64,000 bases of DNA. Origin: Candidatus Scotarchaeum otlingeri. GTDB taxonomy: Archaea; Thermoproteota; Nitrososphaeria; Geothermarchaeales; JDFR-13. The stretch lies in contig MTMA02000006.1 in NCBI GenBank assembly GCA_002011075.2, forward strand, positions 1,356,599 through 1,420,598, given 5' to 3'. Below the pieces are notes generated by a model that ran no database searches, was not told the DNA's origin, and saw only the letters and a list, made by a program, of their open reading frames with translations. The translations under genes and the position numbers were made by a program. Shown one piece after another: positions 54,457-64,000 of the stretch (position 1 is the stretch's first letter; the number at the start of each line of letters is the position of its first letter).

Positions 54457-55896
54457 TTACCTCCTTCTAATATTTATATTTCTAAACCTAAGGTGGGGGC
54501 CTCCTAGCCATACGGGCATGGGCTGAGTAGGATCGCCTTTTCCACAGGTCCCCCAATAAAACTTTAAGTCACGACCTCGGGCATCCAATTTGGCTAAGAA
54601 GTCATATGTCGATATCTCTATTACCGGGTTCTTTACAGGTCTCTTGATAGAGCCTTTTTCAATCAAATAAGCTTCTAATCCGGTATATCTCTGGTTTAAC
54701 CGCGTATCATCGATATTCCACTCCATAAATGTTTTAATGTATATTCCATGTTCGATATCTTCAATCAATTCATCTAACGTATAGTCGCCTGGCTCAAAGA
54801 ATGTATTAGCCATCCTAACTATAGGTTCTCTGTCATACGATAGGGCTCTAGCAGCACCATTGCTTTCCACCCCAAGATGCGAGGCAGTCTCCTTATTATG
54901 CAGAAATTCATTTATTACACCTTCCACTATTAATTCTCTCTTGCGTGCTTTAACGCCCTCATCATCATATAGGTAATATCCTCCTGAACCGGGTATGGTA
55001 GGATCGTCAGATACATATACTTCTGAGCTGCCTATCTGCTCCCCTATTTTTTCAGGTTCCATATATGACTCACCTGCCTGTGCTGCTTCTCTGCCCAATA
55101 TCATGTCTGCTTCAAAAGGATGACCTACTGATTCATGGGCAATGATTCCAGCAACTTCATTTCCCACTACTATGTCCATCTTTCCAGTGGGAGAGGAGAT
55201 GCCTTTATTTAATAGATAGTCAATCGATTTTGCTGTATCAAGGACTTCATCCTCAAAATGTAGGTTCTCTATATTTTCTAATCCTCCAGCGCCACCGACA
55301 GTATTAAATTTTTGAGCCAGCTCTCCTTTATTTATACCTGACAATAGATAGAATAGCCATGTACGTGGTATCTGAGATTTTATGAATGTACCTTCGCTAT
55401 TATAGATTATCTTTTCTTCTAGTAACCAGTTTAAGCTGAAGACACGGGCGGGAAACTTCACCTTGTATTCTCCGTTGACCAGATTCTTGTCAATACCCTT
55501 AAGAAAACTTATTTTATCTGATAAATCTCTGTTATACCATTTATTCTGCTCTGCTACAATATACTCCACCTCAAAAGACTCGTATTCCGAAAAGTTTATC
55601 GAATTTATAAATAGCTTTTTTGAGGCCTTAGCCATCTTGATAGCTCTATCAACAGCCTCAGTTAGACCCTTTTCAGTTAATATATTGGTCGATGTAAAGA
55701 CCAATGCACCGTCTAAAAGGATTCGTATTCCTACTCCCTCGCTTATATTTGAATTAACACCCTCAACTATACCATTTCTCAAGACAATATTTTCTTGTAT
55801 ACGTTTATGATACCGAAACTCAACAAAGTCGGCGTCCGATTCTAAGGCTCTGTCGATTACCAACCTAGAATGGTCCTCCGCGTCTATCATTTTCAT
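54457..55896 (-). CDS. tldD: TldD-family metalloprotease
   Basis: GIIAHESVGHPFEAD (HExxxH); GGYYLYDDEGVKARKRELI. Confidence 0.92.
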   Translation of the reverse strand: MKMIDAEDHSRLVIDRALESDADFVEFRYHKRIQENIVLRNGIVEGVNSNISEGVGIRILLDGALVFTSTNILTEKGLTEAVDRAIKMAKASKKLFINSINFSEYESFEVEYIVAEQNKWYNRDLSDKISFLKGIDKNLVNGEYKVKFPARVFSLNWLLEEKIIYNSEGTFIKSQIPRTWLFYLLSGINKGELAQKFNTVGGAGGLENIENLHFEDEVLDTAKSIDYLLNKGISSPTGKMDIVVGNEVAGIIAHESVGHPFEADMILGREAAQAGESYMEPEKIGEQIGSSEVYVSDDPTIPGSGGYYLYDDEGVKARKRELIVEGVINEFLHNKETASHLGVESNGAARALSYDREPIVRMANTFFEPGDYTLDELIEDIEHGIYIKTFMEWNIDDTRLNQRYTGLEAYLIEKGSIKRPVKNPVIEISTYDFLAKLDARGRDLKFYWGTCGKGDPTQPMPVWLGGPHLRFRNINIRRR

Positions 55897-55980
55897 ACAC
55901 CTAGAAAGTATTTCACTCTTTATTAATTCAAATCGTTAAATGAATAAATAAGTTTAATGATAAAAATCATTTGAATAGCG

Positions 55981-56616
55981 ATGAGTTATAAACTAATTGT
56001 CTTTGACATGGATGGTACATTGATAAAGCGGCCTAGTAGTTGGGAACGGCTTCACCAGTATTACAATACTCAAGACAAAGAAGAAAGATATTTAAAGGCA
56101 TATCTAAGGGGAGAGATAGATTATCGAGAATTTATGCGGAGAGATATTAGAACGTGGGGTAAAAAGCTACATATAAATGAGATAAAAAGAGTATTACTGT
56201 CCTATGAATTTATGGAAGGCGCCTATGAATTAGCTTCATTTTTGGCCAATAGAAAAATTACTAAGGGCATCATAACGGCGGGACTCGATATTGTGGCGGA
56301 CGATGTGACACGTAAACTGAATTTCGATTTTTATATTGCGAATGGATTTGAGGTTGATAATAACGGATATCTCACAGGGGAAGGCATATTAAGAGTGGAG
56401 CCCCTAAGGAAAGATGAGGCTATAAAGAATATAATGAAGATTTTGAACGTTAAGAAAGAAAACATCATTTCGGTCGGGGATGCTCATTATGATAAAGGGC
56501 TTTTTGATTACTCAAAGGTTAGCATAGGAGTAGGTGATGATAAACTAAGACCCTATGTTGATTATATAGCTAAAGATCTTAGGGATGTTCTGAGATATCT
56601 CAAGAAAATCCTTTAA
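55981..56616 (+). CDS. HAD-superfamily phosphatase (SerB-like)
   Basis: IVFDMDGTL; ISVGDAHYDKGLF. Confidence 0.9.
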   Translation: MSYKLIVFDMDGTLIKRPSSWERLHQYYNTQDKEERYLKAYLRGEIDYREFMRRDIRTWGKKLHINEIKRVLLSYEFMEGAYELASFLANRKITKGIITAGLDIVADDVTRKLNFDFYIANGFEVDNNGYLTGEGILRVEPLRKDEAIKNIMKILNVKKENIISVGDAHYDKGLFDYSKVSIGVGDDKLRPYVDYIAKDLRDVLRYLKKIL

Positions 56617-56672
56617 CACCTCAAAGTATTTCATTATATATTTCTGTAGGACCGGTATAATTAATTTTTGAA

Positions 56673-56933
56673 ATGAGAGAATTTTTGGAAGTAGGAAACA
56701 TAGAAGAGTTCTATAGATTAGCGGATGATAAAGAGTTTATTCTACGGGTTGATCCCTTTCTAATGATTTTTCATTATGGACTTATATTTTATATTAACAT
56801 GGTTAAATTAGGTTCTGATGAACGCGGCAAATTGCTGAGTAGGCTTAAACATAAAATAGTTTATATTAGGGATGTAAAGTCAGAAAGAGGAATTCTTGAA
56901 TTTATACAGAAAGAACGTGCTCAGGAAAAATGA
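56673..56933 (+). CDS. Hypothetical protein
   Basis: ORF overlapping Taw3 start. Confidence 0.55.
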   Translation: MREFLEVGNIEEFYRLADDKEFILRVDPFLMIFHYGLIFYINMVKLGSDERGKLLSRLKHKIVYIRDVKSERGILEFIQKERAQEK

Positions 56934-57535
56934 TAGGTATTTATATCGATAAGAAGAGATGGAGGCAGAATAAGAAGAAGGCATTATATAAATTATCTAG
57001 AGATATTAGAAAGGGCAGAGTAGATAGAGAAATCATACCATTATTGAAAGCGATAAATGAATTGGATGATTTTTATACCTTAAGTAGTTGTTATGGCAGA
57101 GTTGTCTTAATGGAAATCGAAAATATAGGTGATAAATCTGCTGGTGAATTCTATAAAGCGTGGCACAGTCCTCCTCCAATTGATGAATTAATTAAAGAAG
57201 CATCCGAGTACCAGGGTGACAAAATGTTATGGCTTCTTATCCAAAGCACCATTCTCCACATCTCAACTCATGATTTAAATAAGGCTATTGAAATAAGGAA
57301 TCTAGCATTAGAAGCGGGGTACAAATATTCTAAGATACTGTCGATATCTCATAAAGGAATAGTTATTGAAGTGTTAGGCACAGAACGATTAGATATTCCA
57401 ATTTATATATATGGTAAAAAAATTTTAAATCTAGATTATTTATATTTTCTCCAAAATGTTATATATGAAATGTTCGATAGAATAGAAAATAGAAAAGAAC
57501 GATTTATCAATAAAATAATAAACCGAAAAATTTAA
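56930..57535 (+). CDS. taw3: tRNA wybutosine-synthesizing protein Taw3 (TYW3)
   Basis: LLKAINELDDFYTLSSCYGRVVLME; SPPPIDELIKEA; WLLIQSTILHIS. Confidence 0.88.
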   Translation: MIGIYIDKKRWRQNKKKALYKLSRDIRKGRVDREIIPLLKAINELDDFYTLSSCYGRVVLMEIENIGDKSAGEFYKAWHSPPPIDELIKEASEYQGDKMLWLLIQSTILHISTHDLNKAIEIRNLALEAGYKYSKILSISHKGIVIEVLGTERLDIPIYIYGKKILNLDYLYFLQNVIYEMFDRIENRKERFINKIINRKI

Positions 57536-57575
57536 AAATAAGTAAATCAGAAAAATTATAATGGGGTGAGGGAAG

Positions 57576-58091
57576 ATGTCAGAGGAGTTTTTCAGGGAGT
57601 TTGATAGATTATTTAGAGAAGAAATGCGTAGAATTAGGAAGATGATAACAGAGCTCACTAACATTAGCTCCAGAGAGTGGGAAGAGCTAAGCAAATCTAA
57701 ACGACCTGTTGTATTTGGCTTTACATATCGCTGGAGCACAGGTATGGAAAAGCCAGATATAAGGTTCTTTGGCAACGTGAAGCCAAAGACACCGTTTGGG
57801 ATGAAGATAGAAGACACCGTGTCTCCAGCATATGACATAATTGATAAAGATAACCATTATGAAATAGTAATAGAGTTGGCAGGTGTCCGCAAGGAAGATG
57901 TAGAGTTAAGTGTCAGAGACGACAAGCTACACGTAAAGGCAACGAGTCCATACCGAACCTATGAAGGCATGATACCAGTTCCACAAGACGCAGTCACAGA
58001 GGACATAGAGGCAAAAATGAACAATGGAATACTTGTCATAAAACTTAAAAAGAGCAAGGATAAACGTGAGAGGAAAATAAACATAGAGTAG
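57576..58091 (+). CDS. hsp20: Hsp20/alpha-crystallin small heat shock protein
   Basis: YEIVIELAGVRKEDVELSVRDDKLHVKA; NNGILVIKLKK. Confidence 0.92.
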   Translation: MSEEFFREFDRLFREEMRRIRKMITELTNISSREWEELSKSKRPVVFGFTYRWSTGMEKPDIRFFGNVKPKTPFGMKIEDTVSPAYDIIDKDNHYEIVIELAGVRKEDVELSVRDDKLHVKATSPYRTYEGMIPVPQDAVTEDIEAKMNNGILVIKLKKSKDKRERKINIE

Positions 58092-58097
58092 TACGAA

Positions 58098-59732
58098 TCA
58101 ATATCCCTTCTTTTTTATATAAACATATAACGAGACAACAACTATACTTATAAAATATATTATTATTGCACTATATGCAAGTATATTTATACTTTCACCC
58201 ATCAGTTTAGCGGTCTGCATCAGGTGTTCAGCAGCTGTATATAGATGTCTGCCTGTGGCCAGCAGGGATGACAGGTATAATGAGTATATTATTAAGTTAA
58301 AGGGAAAGATCCAGTCCGGTAGGGAATCAAGAATATCTTCAACTTCTGTTTTTATGCTTTCTATATTAACCGTAGCTTCTATATAAAATCCGGTCTTCTT
58401 GAAATAATCATACATATCATCGGGAACTAATGAATCGAGTACAGAGACGAAGATGTAAGTATCAATGCTCTCATATTCCGAGAGTCTTCTAAATAATTCC
58501 TTATAAAAGTCTAGACCGCCATACCTTTCCCCTATATCGTCAAATATATAATAGGCCGCGGCATAGTAGTATGCTGTATCTATTGGCTCCATACCCCACC
58601 CCTGTATAAAGCCTAAAGAGTCTAGCTGTGCCACTAACATATTATATGTTTCTCTATATTCCTCTGCAACCGTCGAATACCCCAAATAATCCCCTATTTC
58701 AATACTTAGATAAGTAGCAAGTCCTTCATGGATCCAAAGTGTTCCAGGGTCTACACCCATTGCCCATATAAAATGATGAGCCAATTCATGTATGGCTGTG
58801 ATTTCAATGTTTCCCTTTAGAGTTCTAAAATATATCATATTTAGATTTATAGCTCCTAAAGTTCCACTTTCAAAAGGAACAAATCCGGCGATTCCTGCTA
58901 TGAAATCAGAATATTTAGGTGGAAAGAGAATTACTTCTATTTTTTTAGATAATTCGAAGCCGAACAATTCATGGAATTTAGGGTAGGAATAGTTATATAA
59001 ATACAGTATCTTTTTGGCCAGTCCAATGTACCGGTTTGGAGTATAGATATAGAAATTATTTAAGGTTAGATTAGTATACGCACCCAGATAGGTAACTTCA
59101 TATTCTATGGCTACCCGATCTATATTATTTATTTGATTGAGGTATATTATATTGAACTGTTCTGATTCCTTTAATTCGAAGGAGACACTGCCCTGGCTAA
59201 GTTCATAGACTATGTAGCTATCTACTTCAGATTCTTTGGGTAAATAGATATATACTTCTCCTTTAGCATCACTAGAAAAACCAATTTGAGGCGATAAGAA
59301 GAAGGCATAGGGCTCTACGACAAGGGAAGATAAATTAAATATATAGTTAATCTCTAAAATGAAGTCTCCTGTAATTCTATATATAAAGCTGTAGTTATTG
59401 TAAAAGATGTATTCCTGTCCATTATAGACGGCGGGTCCTAAGTGGCTGGAGACAATCTTTCCTTCTAAGACTCTAATATCGAGAGAGAGGTTTTTAGGTA
59501 TCATGATCCACCCCTCTCCTATGATGCCGCCTGAATCAATATATCTTATTGTTATATTTCCAACACCATCTTCATCAACGATAAAGATGTACTGTACCTT
59601 CTTATTGGGAAGAACTGGAAAAGCGCCATATGTAGAACTAGCTATTGATGATAATAGTAAAATTGCTATAATTATGGATGAATAGCCTATTCGGTTACGG
59701 CTTCCACCATTTGAAGACAAGATACTTAACAT
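58098..59732 (-). CDS. Membrane-anchored gluzincin peptidase (peptidase MA-like)
   Basis: ITAIHELAHHFIWAMGVDPGTLWIHEGLATYLSIEIG; signal and C-terminal TM. Confidence 0.82.
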   Translation of the reverse strand: MLSILSSNGGSRNRIGYSSIIIAILLLSSIASSTYGAFPVLPNKKVQYIFIVDEDGVGNITIRYIDSGGIIGEGWIMIPKNLSLDIRVLEGKIVSSHLGPAVYNGQEYIFYNNYSFIYRITGDFILEINYIFNLSSLVVEPYAFFLSPQIGFSSDAKGEVYIYLPKESEVDSYIVYELSQGSVSFELKESEQFNIIYLNQINNIDRVAIEYEVTYLGAYTNLTLNNFYIYTPNRYIGLAKKILYLYNYSYPKFHELFGFELSKKIEVILFPPKYSDFIAGIAGFVPFESGTLGAINLNMIYFRTLKGNIEITAIHELAHHFIWAMGVDPGTLWIHEGLATYLSIEIGDYLGYSTVAEEYRETYNMLVAQLDSLGFIQGWGMEPIDTAYYYAAAYYIFDDIGERYGGLDFYKELFRRLSEYESIDTYIFVSVLDSLVPDDMYDYFKKTGFYIEATVNIESIKTEVEDILDSLPDWIFPFNLIIYSLYLSSLLATGRHLYTAAEHLMQTAKLMGESINILAYSAIIIYFISIVVVSLYVYIKKKGY

Positions 59733-60249
59733 CTCCTGTCACTATATTCGGAATCGCTATAATAAAACGTTTTCTAACAGAGGTGGCAAGCCTACCAGCC
59801 CTAATCAATTCATCTGTGTTTATAATCGATTTTATATTTAATACGTCGACAATATATGGTGCATGTTCTAATCCGGGGCCTTTTTCGTATACTGCGAAAT
59901 CAGTTCCGAATTTTAATCCTGATATCACGATATAGCCTCTATTCCTCAAGTCTTCATAGACAAGGTATTTCTCTTCGAACCGTTCATAGCTTTTCTTAGC
60001 ATATTTTATTATATCATCTACCTCTAAATCTTCGTTAGTAGTGAGCGCCTTTACCCGTAATATTCCTTTCTTCATTAAGTATATAGCTTCAATTAGATCA
60101 AGAAGGAGAGGTTTATTGAATGTTGGAGCTTTTGGTTTACTTATCCCCATAGGTTTTCCATAATAACCTAATGACCATATCCTATGCCCATCCTCTATAT
60201 CAGGAATAATAACCCGCGTATCCATCAAGAAACCTGTTATCTTCTCCAT
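59695..60249 (-). CDS. endA: tRNA-splicing endonuclease
   Basis: YLVYEDLRNRGYIVISGLKFGTDFAVYEKGPGLEHAPYIVDV; RAGRLATSVRKRFIIA. Confidence 0.9.
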   Translation of the reverse strand: MEKITGFLMDTRVIIPDIEDGHRIWSLGYYGKPMGISKPKAPTFNKPLLLDLIEAIYLMKKGILRVKALTTNEDLEVDDIIKYAKKSYERFEEKYLVYEDLRNRGYIVISGLKFGTDFAVYEKGPGLEHAPYIVDVLNIKSIINTDELIRAGRLATSVRKRFIIAIPNIVTGDVKYLVFKWWKP

Positions 60250-60264
60250 GACAACAATCTCCTT

Positions 60265-60909
60265 TTAGGTTAGGAGAATACCCACTAATCTATCTACAAT
60301 CTTCTCTGAAGTGTCCGATGCGTTTTCTAGCCTCGTGGATATCTCCAGAACCTTCAAGAGATCTATTGGATTAAATTTCTGGTGAAAAACTTCTACTATT
60401 AATCCTCTATATATATCGTCCATCATGGTTTCATACTCCAATACTTTTTCTGACGCAGATATTACTTGATTTGGATTGTAACTCATCATATATATACATT
60501 CTCTTAATGCATTAATCTGATCGAATAATATCATTGCCATCTTATGGATATCTTCTAAATATCTAATTGTATTCTTATCAAGCTTAAAGTTGGCTATTCT
60601 AAATGCGGCACCATCAATAGAGTCAACTATCTCGCCGATATTACTAACTAATGCATAAAAATCTTCTTTATGCGACAATACAGGTCCCATACTAAATAAC
60701 TCTCTTACAAATTGTTTCTTCATTTCATCAGCCTTTTGATTAACTTCTTTTGCCTTTTCATATATCTCTACTGCTTCTCTTTGATCGCCATTCTTTACTG
60801 TTTCAGTAATCTGCACGACAAAACGCGTGATTTCCACAACAATTCTAATTAAATCTTGAATAAATGCTATGACCTGACGTCTAGCCTCGATTTCCGCGCT
60901 AGGAAACAT
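60265..60909 (-). CDS. DUF47/PhoU-like protein
   Basis: Helical sequence EKAKEVNQKADEMKKQFVREL; FYALVSNIGEIVDSIDGAAFR. Confidence 0.82.
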   Translation of the reverse strand: MFPSAEIEARRQVIAFIQDLIRIVVEITRFVVQITETVKNGDQREAVEIYEKAKEVNQKADEMKKQFVRELFSMGPVLSHKEDFYALVSNIGEIVDSIDGAAFRIANFKLDKNTIRYLEDIHKMAMILFDQINALRECIYMMSYNPNQVISASEKVLEYETMMDDIYRGLIVEVFHQKFNPIDLLKVLEISTRLENASDTSEKIVDRLVGILLT

Positions 60910-61115
60910 TATAAAAACACCTCTCTATATCCTCCTAATTATAATTATAGCCTCCAACCTTCATATTTTTATAGGCCCATAGATTTAAGGCTCATAGCCT
61001 TCTAAATACATATCATCCTTATTTATGTTCAAGTTGGATTAAGAAGATACATAATGGAATATTTATAACTGTATAAATCCTATAAAAAAATGTAAATTAA
61101 ATTTGGTAAAGAGCT

Positions 61116-62699
61116 ATGAAGAGAGGTGTAAAAATGGAAGAAGAAAAAGGAATTGTTAAAATTAAAGTGTTCGATTTAGAGACAGATGAAAAGATAGTGT
61201 TGATTAGAAGGGATGATGCTGAAAAGCTGGACCTTAAATCTCAGGATAAGATTATCTTACAATCTAAGGAGGGCAAGCGAGTTTACGCGACTATCTATAT
61301 AAGTAACGTAGTAGAAGAGAAAAATCTAGTGCTTGTATCTAACAACCTAGCAGCAGAGATAGATATTAAGGATGGAGATAAGGTTAAGATTTCATTAGCA
61401 CCGATTCCAAAGTCAATCCAGTATATAAAGAAAAAGATTAGTGGACAAAAGTTAGATGCCAATGAGATATACCAGATAATTAGAGATATAGTAGACGGCC
61501 ATATAGGGCCGGTCGAGATCATGGGTTACACCCTAGCTGTTAATTATGTAGAAATGGATATGGATGAGATTGAGGCTCTTACACGCGCGATGTATGAAAC
61601 GGGAAACATAATCGAGTTTGACGCTCCTACATATGACAAACATAGTATAGGGGGTGTACCAGGAAATAAAGTAAGTTTATTGATTGTCCCGATAGTGGCA
61701 GCAGCGGGTCTATTAATACCAAAAACCTCTAGTAAAGCCATTACGAGCCCCACTGGAACTGCAGATACTATGGAAGTCCTAGCTGATGTCGAGTTTGATG
61801 TCGATGAATTCAAAGAAATTGTAAGTAAGACTGGTGGCGCCATAGTTTGGGGTGGAAAACTAGAGTTGGCACCTGCTGATGATATTATTATCCGGGCTGA
61901 GAGAACATTAGGTCTCGACCCGATACCCCAAATGATAGCTAGCATTATGGCTAAGAAAATGGCTACAGGCATAAAGCATCTTGTTCTAGATATCCCTGCG
62001 GGTGTAGGGACAAAGATGACGACAGTCGAGGAGGCTACGAATATAGGTAGGCTATTCATAGAGTTAGGGGATAGGCTGGGAGTACGTGTTCAATGTGGCG
62101 TTACATACGGTGCACAGCCGGTAGGCCATGCAGTTGGTCCTGCCCTAGAGGCGAGAGAAGCTCTACAGGCACTTATCAAGGATGGCCCTGCCAGTTTGAT
62201 TGAGAAGGCGACTTCCTTAGCGGGAATATTATTAGAGATGGGTGGAAAAGCCCCGATAGGTTATGGATATGCTTTAGCGAAAGAGATCCTGAGAAAGGGA
62301 GACGCCTACAGTAAGATGAAGGAGATAATCGAGGCGCAAGGAGGAGACCCTGATGTAAAGCCTGATGAGATACCTGTTGGGGAGTATCATTATGAGGTTT
62401 ATGCACCGGTAGATGGATTTGTTACAGACGTATCCAATATAGCGGTATCTGCTATAGCACGGGCGGCTGGAGCACCTAAAGATAGGGGAGCGGGAATCAT
62501 ATTACATGTTAAGAGAGGACACAAGGTAACCAAGGGTGATAAGATTCTTGATATTTATGCTGAGCGTTCGACTAGGCTACAAGATGCCGTCGGAGTGCTA
62601 CATAGCACAAGACCAATTATTATAGAGGGAATGCTTCTAAAAACAATACCCGAAAGACCAATATATACCTACTTCTCCCAAGGTTCGAGCTCAGAATAG
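61116..62699 (+). CDS. deoA: AMP phosphorylase (thymidine phosphorylase family)
   Basis: DKHSIGGVPGNKVSLLIVPIVAAAGLLIPKTSSKAITSPTGTADTMEVLA; archaeal N-terminal extension. Confidence 0.95.
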   Translation: MKRGVKMEEEKGIVKIKVFDLETDEKIVLIRRDDAEKLDLKSQDKIILQSKEGKRVYATIYISNVVEEKNLVLVSNNLAAEIDIKDGDKVKISLAPIPKSIQYIKKKISGQKLDANEIYQIIRDIVDGHIGPVEIMGYTLAVNYVEMDMDEIEALTRAMYETGNIIEFDAPTYDKHSIGGVPGNKVSLLIVPIVAAAGLLIPKTSSKAITSPTGTADTMEVLADVEFDVDEFKEIVSKTGGAIVWGGKLELAPADDIIIRAERTLGLDPIPQMIASIMAKKMATGIKHLVLDIPAGVGTKMTTVEEATNIGRLFIELGDRLGVRVQCGVTYGAQPVGHAVGPALEAREALQALIKDGPASLIEKATSLAGILLEMGGKAPIGYGYALAKEILRKGDAYSKMKEIIEAQGGDPDVKPDEIPVGEYHYEVYAPVDGFVTDVSNIAVSAIARAAGAPKDRGAGIILHVKRGHKVTKGDKILDIYAERSTRLQDAVGVLHSTRPIIIEGMLLKTIPERPIYTYFSQGSSSE

Positions 62700-63640
62700 A
62701 AGGAACCGAACATTTCTCTTACTACTAGAGGAAATACGCTTGGCGAGAATACCCCTATTTCTGTAATTAAAATATCTATATATTCAGGAGGCGTCACGTC
62801 AAAGGCGGGATTTCTTATCGTTAAATGTTTATATTTATTCACCCAACTTTCCGGAGCGACTTCCCTATAATCCCTCTCCTCAATTATTATTAGTTTTCCA
62901 AAGAGCGTGTCTGGACTAAATTTGTATGTTTCGGCCGCCACCATAAATGGGACTCTTGCTTCGTTGGCGGCGAGAGCTAAGAGAGAAGTCCCTATCTTAT
63001 TTACGACCGCTCCATTTGCGGCTATCGCATCCGCGCCCACAACAACTTTATTAACTTTATTTATGAAATATCTCATTGCAGAGTCCACTATCATCGTTAC
63101 ATCGATACCTTCTTTATTCAGCACTTTGACAGTTATCCTCCCTTGGAAACGGGGCCGTGTCTCTGTTGCATAAACACGTATATTTTTGCCCATGCGATAT
63201 GCATTCACTATGACGGAGAGGGCTGATTGGCTATTACAATGTGTCATTATAATGTCTCCATCCTCTATTCTACCTGCACCATATTTACCTATCTTTTTTA
63301 TTGCCTGTAAAGAAGATTTTATAAAGTTATCTGCGCTTTCAACCAGTACACTCTTCATTTCTTCTACCGAAGCACCAGATTCATATGATTGTAACACCCT
63401 GTTTAATACATATCTAAGTCCATTAGGGAGGGATACTGCTGTAGGCCGGGTGTCAACAAGCTTTTTCGCTGCATCCCTAAGAATAGATATGTATTTGTCT
63501 CTATCCTCTAGATCTATGTTTTCACTGACTAATTTAAGGGCTTTTACCGCTTCTCTAGCGATTCTGCCTGCCCCCCGGATTTTCATGGTTCTAATGCCCT
63601 CTACAACACTATAAAACTTATCTGGGTACATTTCACTCAA
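62669..63640 (-). CDS. Ribose-1,5-bisphosphate isomerase (eIF2B-related)
   Basis: ILTHCNSQ-like IMTHCNSQSALSVIV; TETRPRFQGRITVKVL; VVVGADAIAANGAVVNKIGT. Confidence 0.93.
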   Translation of the reverse strand: MSEMYPDKFYSVVEGIRTMKIRGAGRIAREAVKALKLVSENIDLEDRDKYISILRDAAKKLVDTRPTAVSLPNGLRYVLNRVLQSYESGASVEEMKSVLVESADNFIKSSLQAIKKIGKYGAGRIEDGDIIMTHCNSQSALSVIVNAYRMGKNIRVYATETRPRFQGRITVKVLNKEGIDVTMIVDSAMRYFINKVNKVVVGADAIAANGAVVNKIGTSLLALAANEARVPFMVAAETYKFSPDTLFGKLIIIEERDYREVAPESWVNKYKHLTIRNPAFDVTPPEYIDILITEIGVFSPSVFPLVVREMFGSFYSELEPWEK

Positions 63641-63687
63641 CCTTCATTAAATATGATATAGATGCGGTCTATTAAGACTATAATACT

Positions 63688-63993
63688 TCAACTAGTGAGA
63701 AGCATTATTAGATAAGGTAGATAGACGGGTATAATAGGATGTCCTGTTGAGGCTTGAGTAAGTAATTCATACATATATATCGATGTCGAAATTACATATG
63801 TTACTCTTTTTTTAATCGAATAATCCACAATATGTTCATAATATTTTTTATTGAAGTCTCTAGAGACGCCAAGTGGAGGCAAGTCTGGAGCAAAAGGATA
63901 CTCTACCACGGAAAGGTCAGGAATAATATCCATAATCCTTTCATATGATTTGATGCAATCCTTGTTATCCATCTGAGAGAGGGGGAGAAGCAT
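63688..63993 (-). CDS. Hypothetical protein, possibly truncated by window end
   Basis: ORF open to within 7 nt of the window edge. Confidence 0.45.
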   Translation of the reverse strand: MLLPLSQMDNKDCIKSYERIMDIIPDLSVVEYPFAPDLPPLGVSRDFNKKYYEHIVDYSIKKRVTYVISTSIYMYELLTQASTGHPIIPVYLPYLIMLLTS

Positions 63994-64000
63994 GATCGCA

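Noticed and set aside
61544-62059. 171-aa minus ORF opposite AMP phosphorylase
   Set aside because: Antisense to conserved catalytic motifs; composition artefact.

Overview
The window looks like part of a hyperthermophilic crenarchaeal-type (Thermoproteota-like) archaeal chromosome. This rests on gene content only: topoisomerase VI, CDC48, aIF1A/aIF2-beta, Nep1, RNase P Rpp21, EndA, deoxyhypusine synthase, wybutosine enzyme Taw3, and intron-containing tRNAs. About 1-12.3 kb is an accessory integrated element. It has a tyrosine recombinase, a second truncated copy of an integrase 3' end, AbrB-type and winged-helix regulators, zinc microproteins, a tightly overlapping module of membrane/coiled-coil proteins with an Ig-like exported stalk protein, and a ParB-like/PD-(D/E)XK nuclease fusion. 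About 12.6-64 kb is mostly core chromosome: topo VI, a translation cluster, SAM-cycle salvage, intein-containing CDC48, 2-oxoacid:ferredoxin oxidoreductase, polyamine ABC transporter, TldD/TldE, and the AMP phosphorylase/R15P isomerase pair. I identify three tRNAs. tRNA-Leu(TAG) has a 16-nt canonical intron and tRNA-Gly(TCC) has a 22-nt non-canonical intron between positions 25 and 26. No CRISPR array or rRNA was seen. The best candidates for undescribed biology are the 2894-6136 membrane module and the 9775-11581 AbrB/ParB-nuclease operon. Family assignments come from motif recognition by eye; no database search was run.
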